Assembly (NCBI GenBank): GCA_017654735.1
Contig: JADPYG010000090.1
Location: forward strand, 372,001 to 436,000
Length of the DNA: 64,000 nt
Direction of reading: 5' to 3'
DNA from: Vishniacozyma victoriae
Lineage: Eukaryota; Basidiomycota; Tremellomycetes; Tremellales; Bulleribasidiaceae
The notes beneath the pieces are model-generated. The model was not told the origin of the DNA. It did not search any database and was given only the letters and a program-made list of their open reading frames with translations. Position numbers and translations under genes: made by a program. Below, piece by piece: positions 41,702 through 54,724 of the stretch. How positions within the stretch are numbered: position 1 is the first letter of the stretch; each line of letters starts with the position of its first letter.

Positions 41702-42317
41702 GGCACAGGAACAGGATGGTCACATACTGGTGCACCCATCAATTTAGGCTAAGCCGGGGCTGTATTTACTCAATGACCCGTATACACAGCACTCAGACAC
41801 GCGCATGCAGGATGAACTGGAAGAGGTATCCGTTGAATCTACGGCGTGCGCGCAGATTTCAGCATACTCCATCGTAGCTTTGAATACTACTCACGGCTTA
41901 TACCATCAAAACCAGTGCTAAGCATTCGATAGGCTACGGATATCTCAAGCAAAGATTCCGACGATGTGATGAGCTGGGCTATGCTGTCTGCAGAAGTGCA
42001 CTATGAACAAAGACTCTTGAATCGATCTCCTGTGGCGGCTGTGAACCTGAAACTGCACGTAAAAGGAGAGAAGCAGAGTAAATCAGACACTCCACAGGTC
42101 AAGAGTGATATGGCGGTAGAATACCTCCATGAGGTGTTGTGGAAGGAGCGACCAGGTGGAGCTCACTTCCCTTCAGTGCTGTCCTTTGATGCATTACAGC
42201 TTGGGAGACTTAAATCAGACCCTGCAGCTTCTTTTCCTGTCTCCTCCCTCATACACCTCGCCACCGCTTTATATCCCAAATAATCCCCTCAACTTGCCCA
42301 GTATACCAGCTCGCACA
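41702..42317. other. Spacer between orphan genes 2 and 3
   Basis: 616 bases. A TTTATATCCC TATA-like element lies at about 42268-42277, some 45 bases before the orphan 3 start codon. A short frame at 41969-42283 has no supporting feature. Confidence 0.5.
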
Positions 42318-42875
42318 ATGTCGGTTGATACGAACGCCACCAACGAATTCAAGCCCTTGGAAGAAGCTCTGGCTGATGCCACCGAGACGATTCGTGACAA
42401 GGCTCCTAGAAGCATTGCTCTAATCAGAAGTATGGACCCTGAATGGGTGGGCAACCATGACTCCGGAACGAGATTCGCAGAGAGGCAACGAGCCATCAAG
42501 GAAGCAGCGGTGTCAGCTGCAGGTGTTTTAAGAACCGCTGCCACCCAGACCGAAGTCCCGCACAGTGCGGCCTCCAGGTACAAGATCTACGTCGAACATG
42601 CGGATTTTGCTTTGCCGGTACCTGCCAGATGTCCCTACATCAAGTCAACCCATCCAACGGAACCCGAGAGCGAACTACCCCCTGTGTTGAGCATTTCTGC
42701 CACTATCACCACTAAAGATCCAAGTCGTGATCGAAGCCAGCCTGAAGTCTCGACGCAGGCACCTGGAAAGCATGTGGACTTTAAATTGCAATACGAGGAT
42801 GACGCCTGGAAGCCTGTCGAAGACACTGTTGCTGACGGTACATTGATGCTCGACGCATCTCAGTCTGGCGCATAG
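42318..42875 (+). CDS. Hypothetical protein, intronless orphan 3 (paralogue of orphan 2)
   Basis: Not recognised. 185 codons from ATG 42318 (MSVDTNATNEFKPLEEAL) to TAG. It contains IRSMDPEW, a charged helix with RQRAIKEAAVSAAGVL, RYKIYVEHADF, SISATITTKDPSRDR and KHVDFKLQYEDDAWKPVEDT. The same blocks occur in the same order in orphan 2 and its post-TGA extension, so the two look like a diverged tandem duplication. It is intronless, with no signal peptide or membrane span. It is convergent with the MFS transporter, with 142 bases between stops. Confidence 0.65.
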   Translation: MSVDTNATNEFKPLEEALADATETIRDKAPRSIALIRSMDPEWVGNHDSGTRFAERQRAIKEAAVSAAGVLRTAATQTEVPHSAASRYKIYVEHADFALPVPARCPYIKSTHPTEPESELPPVLSISATITTKDPSRDRSQPEVSTQAPGKHVDFKLQYEDDAWKPVEDTVADGTLMLDASQSGA

Positions 42876-43017
42876 AGCGACTCTCATGCTGCAAATGAAT
42901 GTGTCACTTTGTGACTTACTGTTCATGACTCCCCATCTCAAACCCACATACTGTATATTCACAAGTATTTAGAGCCATGCATGAGCGATATGGACGAAAG
43001 CACCGACAAAGAGATGG

Positions 43018-45157
43018 TTATGCGAAAGGGCTTCTTTCCCGTATCCGGCCTCCAATTTTGTAAAAGACAAACGGTAAAGGTGTCGCGAGGAAAAGTAATC
43101 CAGCGAGGAGACAGGTCCCACCGACTGGACCTAGGCGTTCATACATCTGTCTTCCAAAACTGACATCAGCCTTCGTATTCAGTAGCCTTATAACGCCGGA
43201 GACGTACAGTGGAAAACCGGCTGCGAATGCTGATCGTAGAAAGCTGTTTGATGCTAGTGCCGAAGCTGCTACCGGTCGATATGCGCTACTTATCAGCTTA
43301 TCCGTTTTGGCCGAGAGAGGGGAACTTACTCGACCAAATACGTGAAAGTACTGGTATATGCGAACACCATCCCGACCCCGAAGAACGACGAGCCTAAGAT
43401 TGGAACAATCCACGGTACATTCTTGAATGACGTCAAGCCAAATAGCAGTAAGCCAAGGGGTGCGAAAACGGCGCCATAGAATCCTGGTATCAGGCGTGCT
43501 TCGGCTGGGACACCGTTTGGGTGCTTGAGTGCTAAGCGGCGGTATTGCCTAGATATCAGCATGACCGGAAGACCAATGACTTACTTGTTGAATAGTGGCT
43601 GACAGCAGACTGCTACTACCTGCCCAAAGCCTATCCCGAGGAATGCAAGACCGGTCTGCTGGAGTGTGCTACATTGTCAGCGGCACGGCCGGAAGCAATT
43701 CTCAGACTGACAAGTCATATTGTGTTTCGAAGACGTATGGTACCCCACCAAACGACAGGTAGAGAATACCGAGAATGAGGGCGCTCCACATATCGAGGAA
43801 GAGGACCATCAATTGAGTAGTCAAGAGGACTATTGTCAGCAGAGAGTACCTTGGCAGAAATGATGAAGCTCACTGAAAGGCGTCTTGATACTCTTTTGCA
43901 GTGCTGCCACGAAAGACCGATCCGCAAGATCCGTAGGTGCTTTCCATCGCTCATCACCCGTCTCCCTTCTCTTGCTGTCCATCAGTACTGTTCCCATCAT
44001 GGCGAGTGAACTAACTTGGCAGCCTTGACTTTAAGGAGCTGAGGGTCAAAGGTCTCTGGTACAAACACCAGTATGAGGGATAACATGACTGCCGCCCAGA
44101 TTATGACGACGTAGAACGTCCAATGCCAGTTCGCATTCTGGTTGATGAAGCCCGCTATCAGTGGCCCGAGTACGGGGCCTAGGAAAGGGCTTGCGGAGAA
44201 CACCATCATGGGCCTGGCTGTCAGTGCTAAACAAGTTGTGACTGATTTGGACTTACGTAGCCACATTCTCATTTTTGAAAACATCCGAAATGGCTCCTCC
44301 CGAGACCGATAAGAAAGCAGATCCAGCAAATCCCGTAAGGAACCGGAAGATCATATGTACCGCTACGTTGTTCGCTGATTGGATTAGTTCAAGGCCGATA
44401 TGATCTCCTGGTAGACATACCGAAAGCGACTGGAAAGTTGAGGACTAATTTATCAGCGAATAAGTACTTGGTCAAAATGAGTAGACGTACGGAAGAAACA
44501 GGCGAAACTGCCATGAAGTACTTTCTGTCGTCCTATGAATTCTGATATCGGTCCCAAGAACACTATCATATCAGCACGAGTCTTCAGTACTTATCGAAGA
44601 CATACTAGGTCCGACACCCAGACCTGCAACGAAAAGCTGCTCATAAGCCATGAGCACCCCAGACGTGGGAGACTTACCGATATCGTCAGAGTCGCTACCA
44701 GCCTGCTAATCCCATACTCTTCTGTCATGCCACTATAGGTCGATCCTGCCATACTAGAGCAGCAAGTCACGCAGATACACGATCCCGCTAGTGTGAAGGT
44801 CATCGCCCTATGGCATCAGTGTCCATCTCAGTTCTGTTGATAGGGTGGTGGTTGGGAGACATACCATTTCCGCCATTGAGGTGTATTGAGGGGACAATCC
44901 GGATCATCCGGTCCATCCCATTTCACAATCCAGTCCTCTTTCTCCTTATCCCCGTCCCTATTCCTCGTTTCTGATCCGCGGCGATTTGGCCCACCTCCAC
45001 TGCCCCGACCCGGCTTCTCCTGTGTAGCTGTGTTCCCCCGTTCTGGATCTGATAATCGACCGGTCGATGCTGGATGATCTTGCTCGGTGTCTGGCTGATA
45101 GACCGTAGAGGTAGGTGATGGGCTCGCCGATGGCCCAGCAGACTCTGGACCTGCCAT
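43018..45157 (-). CDS. MFS multidrug-type transporter (DHA1 family)
   Basis: Twelve-span major facilitator of the drug:H+ antiporter group. The first ATG, 45157, gives MAGPESAGPSASPSPTS. A long charged cytosolic N-terminus includes WIVKWDGPDDPDCPLNTPQW, the typical entry to fungal DHA1 proteins. Spans and loops include FTLAGSCICVTCCSSMAG, EEYGISRLVATLTISV, FLGPISEFIGRQKV (motif A-like), SPFLGPVLGPLIAGFINQN (antiporter motif C) and WHWTFYVVIIWAAVML. The end VFYKIGGRIRERSPFA is basic. About ten short introns are present. The substrate is unknown. Confidence 0.9.
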
Positions 45158-45533
45158 ACTGATACTTGATGGTTCCAAGGCTGAAACTGAAGTTATCGCC
45201 AAATGACGAAAGCCAAAATGTGCGGTCCGAGATATCCGGACTAGGCTATGGGCACGAAGTGTCGTTATCTAAGGCGCGTGGGCCGGTCAAGAAGATGGGC
45301 GCAACACAGTGATCCCTGACAGTACGAGTCGGCTTCGTTTTGTACCGGGAGGTGGTCGTGGTAGTGTGATGAGTAATGAGCAACTTTCATGTTATCAAGC
45401 CAGAAATAACTGGGCACCTCCACCGGACCCTCTCGGCCGTACGCGACTGGCTCTGGGAGTGCATCATGAGCTGGCAGCTGGCGTTCGAGCTGCTTCACGA
45501 CCTCTTACACTGTGCATGCATGAGCGAAGTAAT
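45158..45533. other. Intergenic, MFS transporter promoter side
   Basis: 376 bases between two minus-strand genes. Nothing else is recognised. Confidence 0.4.
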
Positions 45534-46940
45534 CTACTTGGTCTCTTCAACCTCTACAACAACTTTCCCGACCGACCTAGCGCTTTCCAGTCGTTCATAA
45601 GCTTTCTTTGCGTCCTATGATGTCAGCATCTCCTCTCACATTTCCGGGCTGAGAGCAGACTTACCTCAAAGCTGAATGTAGAATCGATCACGACCTTCTT
45701 GGCTGATGCGTAGAATTCTGCAATGGTCGAAAATTGCTCGGTACTCGGACTACACATGTATACTTCGTACCGCCTATTTACGATCAAAGAGCGGAGGGGA
45801 GTCCACCTTGGTAGATACTCGTGGAGTTTCCCTCGGTAATATCTGACATTTTGGATCGGGTGTGTGAGCTTTGTCATCAGTTTTCAATCCGATATGTGGA
45901 TTGCAGTACTCACATAGGTGAATGGTCCGCCCATTGAATCTCGGCTTGTTTCTACAAATCAGCGCTTGTACAGATCCTGGGATGGTCGAGACATACTATC
46001 TCCTACGATGGTGATGTAGTGACCTAAATGAGGGACCTTGAGATCGTCAAGTACTAAGTGGTCCATGTAGGGTATCAGGTCCGTTCCTCCCACACAATCG
46101 AGAACAACGGCATAAGGGGCATGAGGCGACATCAAAGCCCGCTCGACTACACTCTCTTTCGTGTAATCAATGACCTATTCGTAAGCTTCGTGGCTCAAAC
46201 GATGATAAGAAACGACGGCACAAACCTCATCAGCACCTTGGCTTTTGACAAAATCCACATTCCGTCCAGAACATGAAGTGACCACCTTCAAACCCATCTT
46301 CTTCGCCAGCTGAATAGCGACGTTCCCAGTCCCGCTAGATCCACCGAGGATGAGAATTGATCTAGTATCTCTTTCTTCTGGTTTTGGATTGAATGGGAGT
46401 CGACCAGCTTCTACTAGAGCACCATAGACTGTTGAGTAGACCAGTGGGATGGCTGCTGCTTCATTCCATGACATCCCGGATGGTTTTGGGGAGATCGCGG
46501 ACGAAGCTGATACCTTGAGGTATTGTTGGAGTGTGCCGTTACCTACCTGATCAGCTCATAAAAGACGAAACGAGTTATACATACCACCGCTGATATCCAA
46601 GCTCATGCCATGGACTTCCTGGCCTACCGTCCATTTGGAGTTCTTGCCAGCCGAGTGGATGACACCGGCGTAGTCTTCACCCGGGATGAATGCCTTTCCA
46701 CCGTTGAACTGGACATTCAACTTCTTCATATAGTTCGGTGTGAGCTGAGCTCTGTTTATCAGCTTCTGCCTTGACACATCTCAGGCTAACGCACAACTGC
46801 TCGTCGACTGGGTTGAGAGCCATGGCTTTGATCTTGATGACCACCTCATCGTCCCCTGCTTCGGGGATAGAGTTGGACACTGGTTCCAATGTGCCCGAAA
46901 GCCTTCCAGTCTTTATGTATCCGAATCCACTGTTGCTCAT
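45534..46940 (-). CDS. Quinone oxidoreductase-like zinc-free MDR / enoyl reductase
   Basis: NADPH-dependent medium-chain reductase. The start at 46940 gives MSNSGFGYIKTGRLSG, then EVVIKIKAMALNPVDEQL, the GroES-like substrate fold. FIPGEDYAGVIHSAG is the family entry loop. The cofactor fold carries SILILGGSSGTGNVAIQLAKK followed by VVTSCSGRNVDFVKSQGADEV. It ends DAKKAYERLESARSVGKVVV-EVEETK. Zinc ligands of true alcohol dehydrogenases are absent. It resembles the trans-enoyl reductase/zeta-crystallin-like proteins also found near secondary-metabolite genes, but no such cluster is seen here. About six introns are present. Confidence 0.87.
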
Positions 46941-47189
46941 GATAATTATGCTTGTAGTAGGTGGTGACTACCTCATCAACAGACTCTCCGAAATACTCGG
47001 ATCTCGTCAACCTCCACCTCCACCTGATGAGTCATAGGGCTGCATTGCAACCTTGGCGCATAGAATGGTACCGCTGATGCAGAATGGTCGAATGCATGAA
47101 CCATAGAAGATGCGTATTGAACATAATGCCTAGCCCTACAAGGCGATTCTACTTCGCATAAAATCCCACAAGAATCATACTGAAATTCC

Positions 47190-49871
47190 CTAATCGATCT
47201 TGACAGGCTTGATTGCCAAGGCGGGAGTTGGTCCATCCTCAGATGGCTTTGTGATCTTCTTTGCCTTTTTATCCAGCTTCTCCGAAATGTACTCGTCCAT
47301 CTCATCTGCGTGGCCGCTGTCATGTCAGCTGATCATACAGTTTGAAAGATAGCTGAGAACTTACAATGGCCTTGCACCTAGTAAATTGAACATATCCTCT
47401 CGAGTGATGACCTCTTTGTCCAGTAGTAGCTCGGCAACCTTGACGACATCGGCCTTGTGCTTTGTCAATAACTCAGTCGTACGCCTATGAGCATCCTTGA
47501 CCATGTTGTGAACAGCTCGATCAAGCGATTGAGCGGTAGCCTCCGAGAATGGCTTCTGGAATCCTTCACCCTGCTGGTCCCGGTTTCCGTAAGAGATGGG
47601 TCCAATGTCGGGGTTCATACCGTAATTTGCGCAAGCCTCGAATGCCATCTTGGTGATCTTCTGTAGATCGTCCTGGGCACCGGTGGTGATGACAGGGAAG
47701 AAGATCTCCTCGGATACACGACCACCGAGAGTCATGCACATTCGGTCAATGAGCTGTTCAGTCGAGAATAGGAATCGCTCCTTGGGTAGGTACTGATCAT
47801 CAGCTCAATTCACAAAGGCTTGAAAAACGGATAGCTTACCTGAGCGTATCCGAGCGCACCGACACCACGGGGGATGATCGACACCTTGAGGAGAGGATCG
47901 GCGTGCTCGAGGTACCATCCACAAACAGCGTGACCAGCCTCGTGGTAGGCAACAGTCTTCTTCTCATCTTTACCGAGAACCCTAGACTTCCTCTCCAAAC
48001 CAGCAATGACTCGCTCGATAGCTCCGTCAAAGTCGTCCTCGGTGACACTCTCGCCACCACGTCGAGCAGCACGTAGAGCACCTTCGTTACAGACATTGGC
48101 GATATCAGCTCCAGAGAACCCGGGGGTCAAAAGAGCGAGCTTCTCGGCAACATCATCCATGGAGACTTCGGGTGCTATCGTGATGGGTCCAAGGTGGACC
48201 TTGAAGATCTGACGTCTACCTCCGATATCGGGTCGATCAATGGCGATATGTCGATCGAATCGACCGGGTCGCATCAAAGCGGGATCGAGTACATCCGCTC
48301 GATTCGTACCTGCCAATACAACAACATGGTTGGCAGTATCGAAACCGTCCATCTCGACTAGCAATTGATTAAGTGTCGATTCTCGTTCATCGTTTCCACC
48401 GAAGTTTCCACCCTTTCCACGGGCTTTACCGATGGCATCGATCTCATCGACGAAAATGATACAAGGAGCGTTCTTCTTGGCGTTGGCGAATAGATCTCGG
48501 ACTCGCGAAGGACCGACACCGACAAACATCTCGACGAACTCGGAACCGGATACTGATAGGAAGGGAACACCAGCTTCACCAGCTGTCGCCTTGGCCAAAA
48601 GGGTCTTACCGGTACCGGGTGGACCAGACAAGATAGCACCTCGAGGAATCTTGGCTCCTAGCTTCTCGTACTTTGTTGGCTCCTTGAGGAACTTGACAAA
48701 CTCCATGATTTCCTGTATATCAGCTTGACGCGATGGAAGGCATCGATGAGCTTACCTCCTTGGCCTCGTCCATTCCAGCGACGTCCTTGAACTTGACCCC
48801 GACAGAGTCCTCCTTGTTGAACATCTTGGCCTTACTCTTCCCTACGCCAAAGATACCGCCACCAGATCCTCCACCGCCCATTGCTGACCCACCTCGCTTG
48901 GCCATGTACAATATCAGACCACCAATAAGCAGTGTTGGTGCAAAGTGCATGATGGTCTGGAAAGTCGAGATCTCCTCTCGGTACGATACAGGTATTCTCT
49001 CTGCGGGAGGGATACCTAGTTCATCCTGTGTAGCGATAAGAAGGGATTCGAATGACTCGAGAGATCCGATAGTGAACTGGTATGGTGCTGGACCGTGAGA
49101 TGGGGATGGTAGTGACGAGCCACCATTGGATGTGGAATCGGTAGAGTTGTTGTTGGGGATAGGGTTGTGTAGGTGTACTCGGACCTTTGTGCGGTTGATG
49201 ACTTCAAGCGATGAGACCAGTCCTCGGGATAGTAGCGAGTTTCGGCTACACGGTTAGTCATGATCTACATAGATTGGGGGAGACTTACAACTCCTGCCAT
49301 GTAATCTCCCTCGTACGTGTCTCGCCAGGTGCTGAAAGGGTGTATAATGTGTATCTAGATTGTCAGTTTACCATCCCCGATCCCGATCGATCAAAACTCA
49401 CGCAAGAACAGCGAGTAGTAGCTGATTTGGAGTCATACCCCACTGATTAGGTCCACCAGCACCTCCTCCGCCGCCCGGTCCACCTCCACCACCAGTAGCA
49501 GCCTTCTTTCCAGTCAAGCCACCCATCATTTGCTCGCTTAATTTCGGACGTCTCTCCTTAGATGACTTCTCCTCAGCTTCTTCTCCTGGCTTCTCGAGGC
49601 CCTCTTCGCCTCCAGGTAGCTTGACATCAGGTACCTTTGGCTGCGATGGACCCGAAGGTGGTTCAGCGCCAGGTACTTTGGGTGCAACTGTCGTTCCGCC
49701 CTTCTTGTCTGATCCGCCGAATAGTCCTTCGAGACCAGCAGGTGGCGGAGGGTTCGAAGGTGGCTTTACAGGCGTAGCGTACGATCGGCTGAATGGTGAC
49801 AATGACTGTATGGGGCGTAATGATCGGGTAGATCGCGCTGGTAGCGCTCGTAGAGCGAGTCGGAAAGACAT
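47190..49871 (-). CDS. AFG3: Mitochondrial inner-membrane m-AAA protease subunit (Afg3/Yta12)
   Basis: ATP-dependent zinc protease of the FtsH family, facing the matrix; it processes and degrades inner-membrane proteins. The start at 49871 gives a basic presequence ([17 protein letters not shown]). A Gly-rich linker and two membrane spans follow ([34 protein letters not shown]). AAA motifs are Walker [15 protein letters not shown], Walker [12 protein letters not shown] and the second region of homology [20 protein letters not shown]. The protease zinc site is [12 protein letters not shown]. It ends [29 protein letters not shown] looks slightly closer to Afg3 than to Yta12; the paralogue call is tentative. 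Confidence 0.93.
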
Positions 49872-50213
49872 GTCGAGCGATCGAGGATGAATAGGTGTAG
49901 GGAATGCGGCTCTGACCTATGGCTTACTGGTGTATACGCAGTATATGCGCGGTGTACAAGCCTTGAGACTGGAGGGTATAGACTAAATGGAATATAAGTA
50001 CTGAGGTGTAGAGAGATTACAGTAGAATCGACGGCCGATCTCAAATAAGGTCGCCGCCGAAGTCGTAAGTGTGTGGTAAGCTTAAACGGTTAAATTCAAT
50101 TTGACACGGGTTTACTCCCGTTACCCCGCATAACCCCACTCAACACCATTAGAGTGGGTCAATGTGCTTGGCCCTTTCACCATCCCTCGTCAAGACACCG
50201 ACAAGCAGCAACC
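49872..50213. promoter_or_regulatory. Shared divergent promoter, m-AAA protease / ROT2
   Basis: 342 bases between start codons. No known operator is recognised. Confidence 0.4.
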
Positions 50214-53200
50214 ATGCTCCCCTCATTGCTGCTGGCAGCACTCCCGCTGCTCACTCTCATATCAGCGGTGAAACACGAGGACTTCAAGACATGTTCTCAA
50301 TCGTCTTTTTGTCGTCGACTCCGCTCTATCGGTACTCGACAGTCCGAATCACCTAAATCATTTACATCCCCTTACTCCCTCGGCGAGCCTGTTGCCGCAT
50401 CTTCTGGAGAGGCAACTTGGATCTGGCCATTACATTCTGGACTATATGCCGAAATCAATTTCGAGCTGAGAGTGGACGTCTTGAGCGAGGGGAACGGGAT
50501 AGTGAGGGTCAGAGCGGATGAGGTGGATTCGACAACACCCTGGAAGAGGTATAATGAGACTGCCAAGTGGGCTCTGATCAACGAGAATCCACCCATCTCA
50601 TCGTCCTCGGCAGTAACACTATCATCTTCCAAAGGCATCGATACTATCGCATACAACGACGGTCTCACTTTAAAGATTGAGCGAAACCCGTTCAAGCTCA
50701 CTCAGCTGCGAAATGGGAAGCCTGAAATTGTGTTAAACGATCGGTCGTTGTTCCACATGGAGCATTTCAGGATCAAAGAGCTAGAATCAAAGGAGGAAGT
50801 GATGAGTGAGGGTGAACAGGTGGTACTCAAAGGAGGGGAGATGGATAGGAGCTGGTTCGAGGAGCATGATAAGGATATGTTTGAGGAGAAGTTCAGGACT
50901 TGGACCGACTCGAAGCCAAAGGGTGAGCTTGCCCAAATTTTCTCTCGTATGTCAGCTAACAAGTAGGTCCCGAAGCACTCAGTATCGACCTCACCTTCCC
51001 AGGTGTCCAGCATGTCTACGGACTCCCCGAACATGCCTCTCCACTTTCCCTACCCGATACAATTGGAGCAAACCAAAAATACTCCGACCCCTACCGACTA
51101 TTCAACGTCGATATCTTTGAATACCTAGCAGACTCGCCAATGTCGCTCTACGGCGCCATCCCCCTCCTACACGCCCATTCTCCGTCGCATTCGGTCGGAG
51201 TCCTCAACCTGGTCGGATCAGAGACTTGGATTGATGTTCTACACGAGAAATCAGGAGTACAGACCCACTGGATGGCGGAGTCTGGCATCCTCGACTTACT
51301 CCTTCTTCCAGGACCCAAGCCTGATCAACTGTTTGAGCAGTACGCTATCTTGACTGGACCTACTCCGCTACCCCCACAATGGTCGACAGCATACCACCAA
51401 TGTCGATGGAACTATGTCGACGAGGCTGATGTCCTGGAAGTGGATGCCAAATTTGATGAACATGATATTCCACTTGACGTCACCTGGCTCGACGTAGAAT
51501 ACACGACAGACAGGAGGTACTTTGACTGGAACCGAGCCCTATTCCCAGACCCAGTAGGAATGTTGGCAGCAGTCGGCAAGAAATTCAGAAAGGTACGTCC
51601 CACGTCAGGCGTTTCGGACACAGCTGATGAGTAGATGGTAGCGATCGTAGACCCCCACGTCAAGAGAACAGACGACTATAGGATCTATTCCGATGCTAAA
51701 GAATTGGATGTCCTGGTAAAAAGGGCTGATGGGAGTGAATTCGAAGGATGGTGTTGGCCTGGAAGTAGTGTCTGGGTCGACTTTTTCAATCCAAAGAGTT
51801 GGGATTGGTGGACCAGGATGTTCAAGATGGATGTTTGGACTGTGAGCTGCGACTTGCGGGACACCTCGCAAAAGCTGACGTACAGGAATCTGCTTCGAAT
51901 CTGTACATCTGGAACGACATGAATGAGGTTAGCACGATTGAGTCTGGAAGGTAAGAGACATAGCTGATGACAGCCATCCGTATTTAACGGCCCCGAGATC
52001 ACAGTACCAAAAGATACCCTATTCTACGGTGGCTGGGAAAACAGAGATGTCCACAATATCAACGGAATGCTCTTCGTAAGCTCAAACCTCTACATCCTTG
52101 AAGGACATTCAGCTGATTCGTTTAGCACAATCAAACTGCGCAAGCTCTTATCAACCGTGAAGATACACCAAAAAGACCATTCGTCCTTTCCAGGGCGTTC
52201 TTTGCTGGTTCTCAACGATTTGGTGCTATCTGGTATGCCTTCCCGTAATTGTGGCAGAAAGCTGATGACGTAGGACTGGTGATAACTTGGGTACATGGGG
52301 TGAGTAAATCTTCTCCGGAATGAGGGCAAAGCTTATGAAGTAGAACATCTCGCAGGCGAGACTGCTATGCTCTTATCACTCAACATCGCCGGCATGTCAT
52401 TCTCAGGTGGTACGTCTTCCAACCTCTCATGGAGTCTCCTGCTGATGAACAAGCCGACGTCGGTGGATTCTTTGGTGATCCCACCCCAGAACTCCTGGTA
52501 CGATGGTATCAAGCCGGAGCATTTATGCCATTCTTCCGAGCCCACGCGCACATCGATACAAAGCGAAGAGAACCATACCTCTTTGATGAACCTATTAGGG
52601 GATATCTCAGGGATGCGGTGAGGTTGAGGTACCAGATGTTACCTGTTTGGTATAATGCTTTCTATGATGCTAGTGTTGGAGGATATCCTATCATGAGGTA
52701 GATTCCCAACAGCGAGATAGACAGAGAAGCGCTAATGATAGACCACAATATGCTGTTTTCCCTGGTGATGAGGGTGGGTATAACGTGGACGACCAGTATT
52801 ATGTTGGTGATTCTGGATTACTTTTCAAGCCTGTCGTAGTGGAAGGTGCTACCTCCACTGAAGTATATCTCGCAGATGATCAGGTAAGCTTCCTTCACAC
52901 TTGAGCAAGCTGACGTAGAAGCCATACTACGATTACTTCTCTTCAAAGATGTACCCACGCTCCAAATCGTCTCGATCAATTTCTATCGAAACTCCCCTTT
53001 CCTCATTCCCATTGTTGTTGCAAGGTGGCAATATCATCCCTATCCGTCAACGAGTTCGACGATCGTCCCCTCTCATGTGGCAGGACCCCTTTACACTCAT
53101 CATATCGCTAAGTAAGGAGGGTACTGCTAGTGGTAAACTCTACCTTGATGATGGAGTTGGGTACGATTACGAAAAGGGAGAATACATCTTACGACAATTC

Positions 53201-53500
53201 GAGTTTGCGAGCGGCATCCTCCGATCAACTGCCAACTCCACTCCAACGTCAAGTGAATTGGTCACATACGATCCAAGGAACAACTGGGCTCAAGCAATCG
53301 GACATGTTCGAGTAGAGCGAATAATCATCGTCGGGCTAAAGGCTGAACCTAAATCCATTACCGCAGGAGGAAACGCGGTAGAATACACATGGGAGAAAGG
53401 ATTAGGAAGTGATAGTAAAAAGGGAGGAAACGCTAGTCGGTTGATCCTCAAGAACCCTGGTGTGAATGTCGTAGAAGATTGGGAAATCAATCTAAATTAG
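50214..53500 (+). CDS. ROT2: Glucosidase II alpha subunit (GH31)
   Basis: ER-lumen glycoside hydrolase that trims the two inner glucose residues of N-glycans. ATG 50214 gives a clear signal peptide ([20 protein letters not shown]), then [15 protein letters not shown], the family's N-terminal Cys pair. Catalytic features are [16 protein letters not shown], the nucleophile in [31 protein letters not shown] and the acid/base region [30 protein letters not shown] follows, and it ends [10 protein letters not shown]. About ten short introns are present, one internal exon being only 26 nt. It has no HDEL, as expected, because the beta subunit retains it in the ER. Confidence 0.94.
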
Positions 53501-53599
53501 AAATGATATTATGTATGATGCTGCATATTCCATGTTTAGTATATCCATGACTATTTCCTCTATCCCCCCTCATTCTTTCTAGATTACTGATGTAGACGA

Positions 53600-54323
53600 T
53601 CATCCGAGTCGGATACCAAGGACGAGACCAGCGAGGAAAGATGCCCTCTCTACAAGATTAGTATGATTCAGGTAATGGGGAAAGAGGCTTACGCTGGAAG
53701 TTGGCAGTGACGAAATCGATGATCCAGTTTCCAGCTCCCTTAGCTGTGGGGTGAGAGATGACACCCTCAGAGTTCTTGGTTCCGAAAGTCGTATCGTAGC
53801 TCGAAGCAAGTTTCTTCCAGTCGACATTGACGAATGATTTAGAAGACATGTACTATATCCGTCAGCTCTTTCCCCTTCTTGTTTGTGAGAGTAGGTGGCA
53901 TACCTGGAGTAAAACAAAGACACCACCGAGCAAGAATGCAATTGCCCTCAAACCCTTCTTGAGGAAAACACCGGTACAGATACCACAAACAGTTCCGAAA
54001 CCAAGTTGGTATACATCCAACATACTACTAGGAGGAGCTCCGGTATCATGGACAACCGGCCTGGGGGCGGTGGTACCAGTAGGTAAGACTTCACATAATA
54101 CAGGTTTCCTCAACGACTGATACGATAGGAAAGTAAGGCCGAGACCAAGGGAGTAGAGACCGAATCGGTTTGCACGGGGAGCGGTACGTGGGATTGAGAT
54201 GGCGATAGGATTAGTGTGGAGGGTACGTAATCGACCAACGGGGTTGAGCTTTGAAACGGATCCCTTGGGTAGAGCGGGCCGAGCGGCATTGAGGAGGTTG
54301 GGGAAAAGTGTTCGGACAGACAT
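53600..54323 (-). CDS. FUN14-domain mitochondrial membrane protein
   Basis: Member of the FUN14/FUNDC1 family of mitochondrial membrane proteins; animal FUNDC1 is a mitophagy receptor. The start at 54323 gives a basic leader (MSVRTLFPNLLNAARPAL), then RFGLYSLGLGLTFLSYQSL. The family core is YQLGFGTVCGICTGVFLKKG followed by RAIAFLLGGVFVLLQY, then SYDTTFGTKNSEGV. The last span, RASFLAGLVLGIRLG, is the conserved FUN14 C-terminus. Two introns are present. No LC3-interacting motif of the FUNDC1 type is obvious in the N-terminus. Confidence 0.88.
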
Positions 54324-54724
54324 CGTGTCTACGTTATTAAGTGTAAGCTTCTAGAATAGGTAGGTTAGATGTAAAAGTAGTGTAGAGTACTCGTAGTTAG
54401 TCACCGGTAGAGGCATAGCACGATTATCGGGCCACCCGTATCCCAGGCACGGAAATGACGCGTACATTTCCCGAATTGTCAACATCCCTCAGACGGATCT
54501 GACACTCGGTGCGGCGGATTGATTGTGAGGTCCATGGGCCTTGTTGATCCCTGTGGCTCGCTAGGCTATATTCCGATGACTCCTCATCTCTTGTCTTCTC
54601 TCGCAAAACATGGTCACGAGACAGGTAAACATAATGCCCTAGGATATGCCATTTCACGAACGGTTCTAGCGTAGTCTCATGGGTACGTTGAGCAGAGCAT
54701 GCATGTGGTAGTATACCATGAAGG
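54324..54724. other. Intergenic, FUN14 promoter side
   Basis: 401 bases between two minus-strand genes. A short frame is present without coding features. Confidence 0.4.

Noticed and set aside
41969..42283. Frame of about 104 codons upstream of orphan 3
   Set aside because: Overlaps the probable promoter of orphan 3, including its TATA-like element, and has no related sequence in the block.
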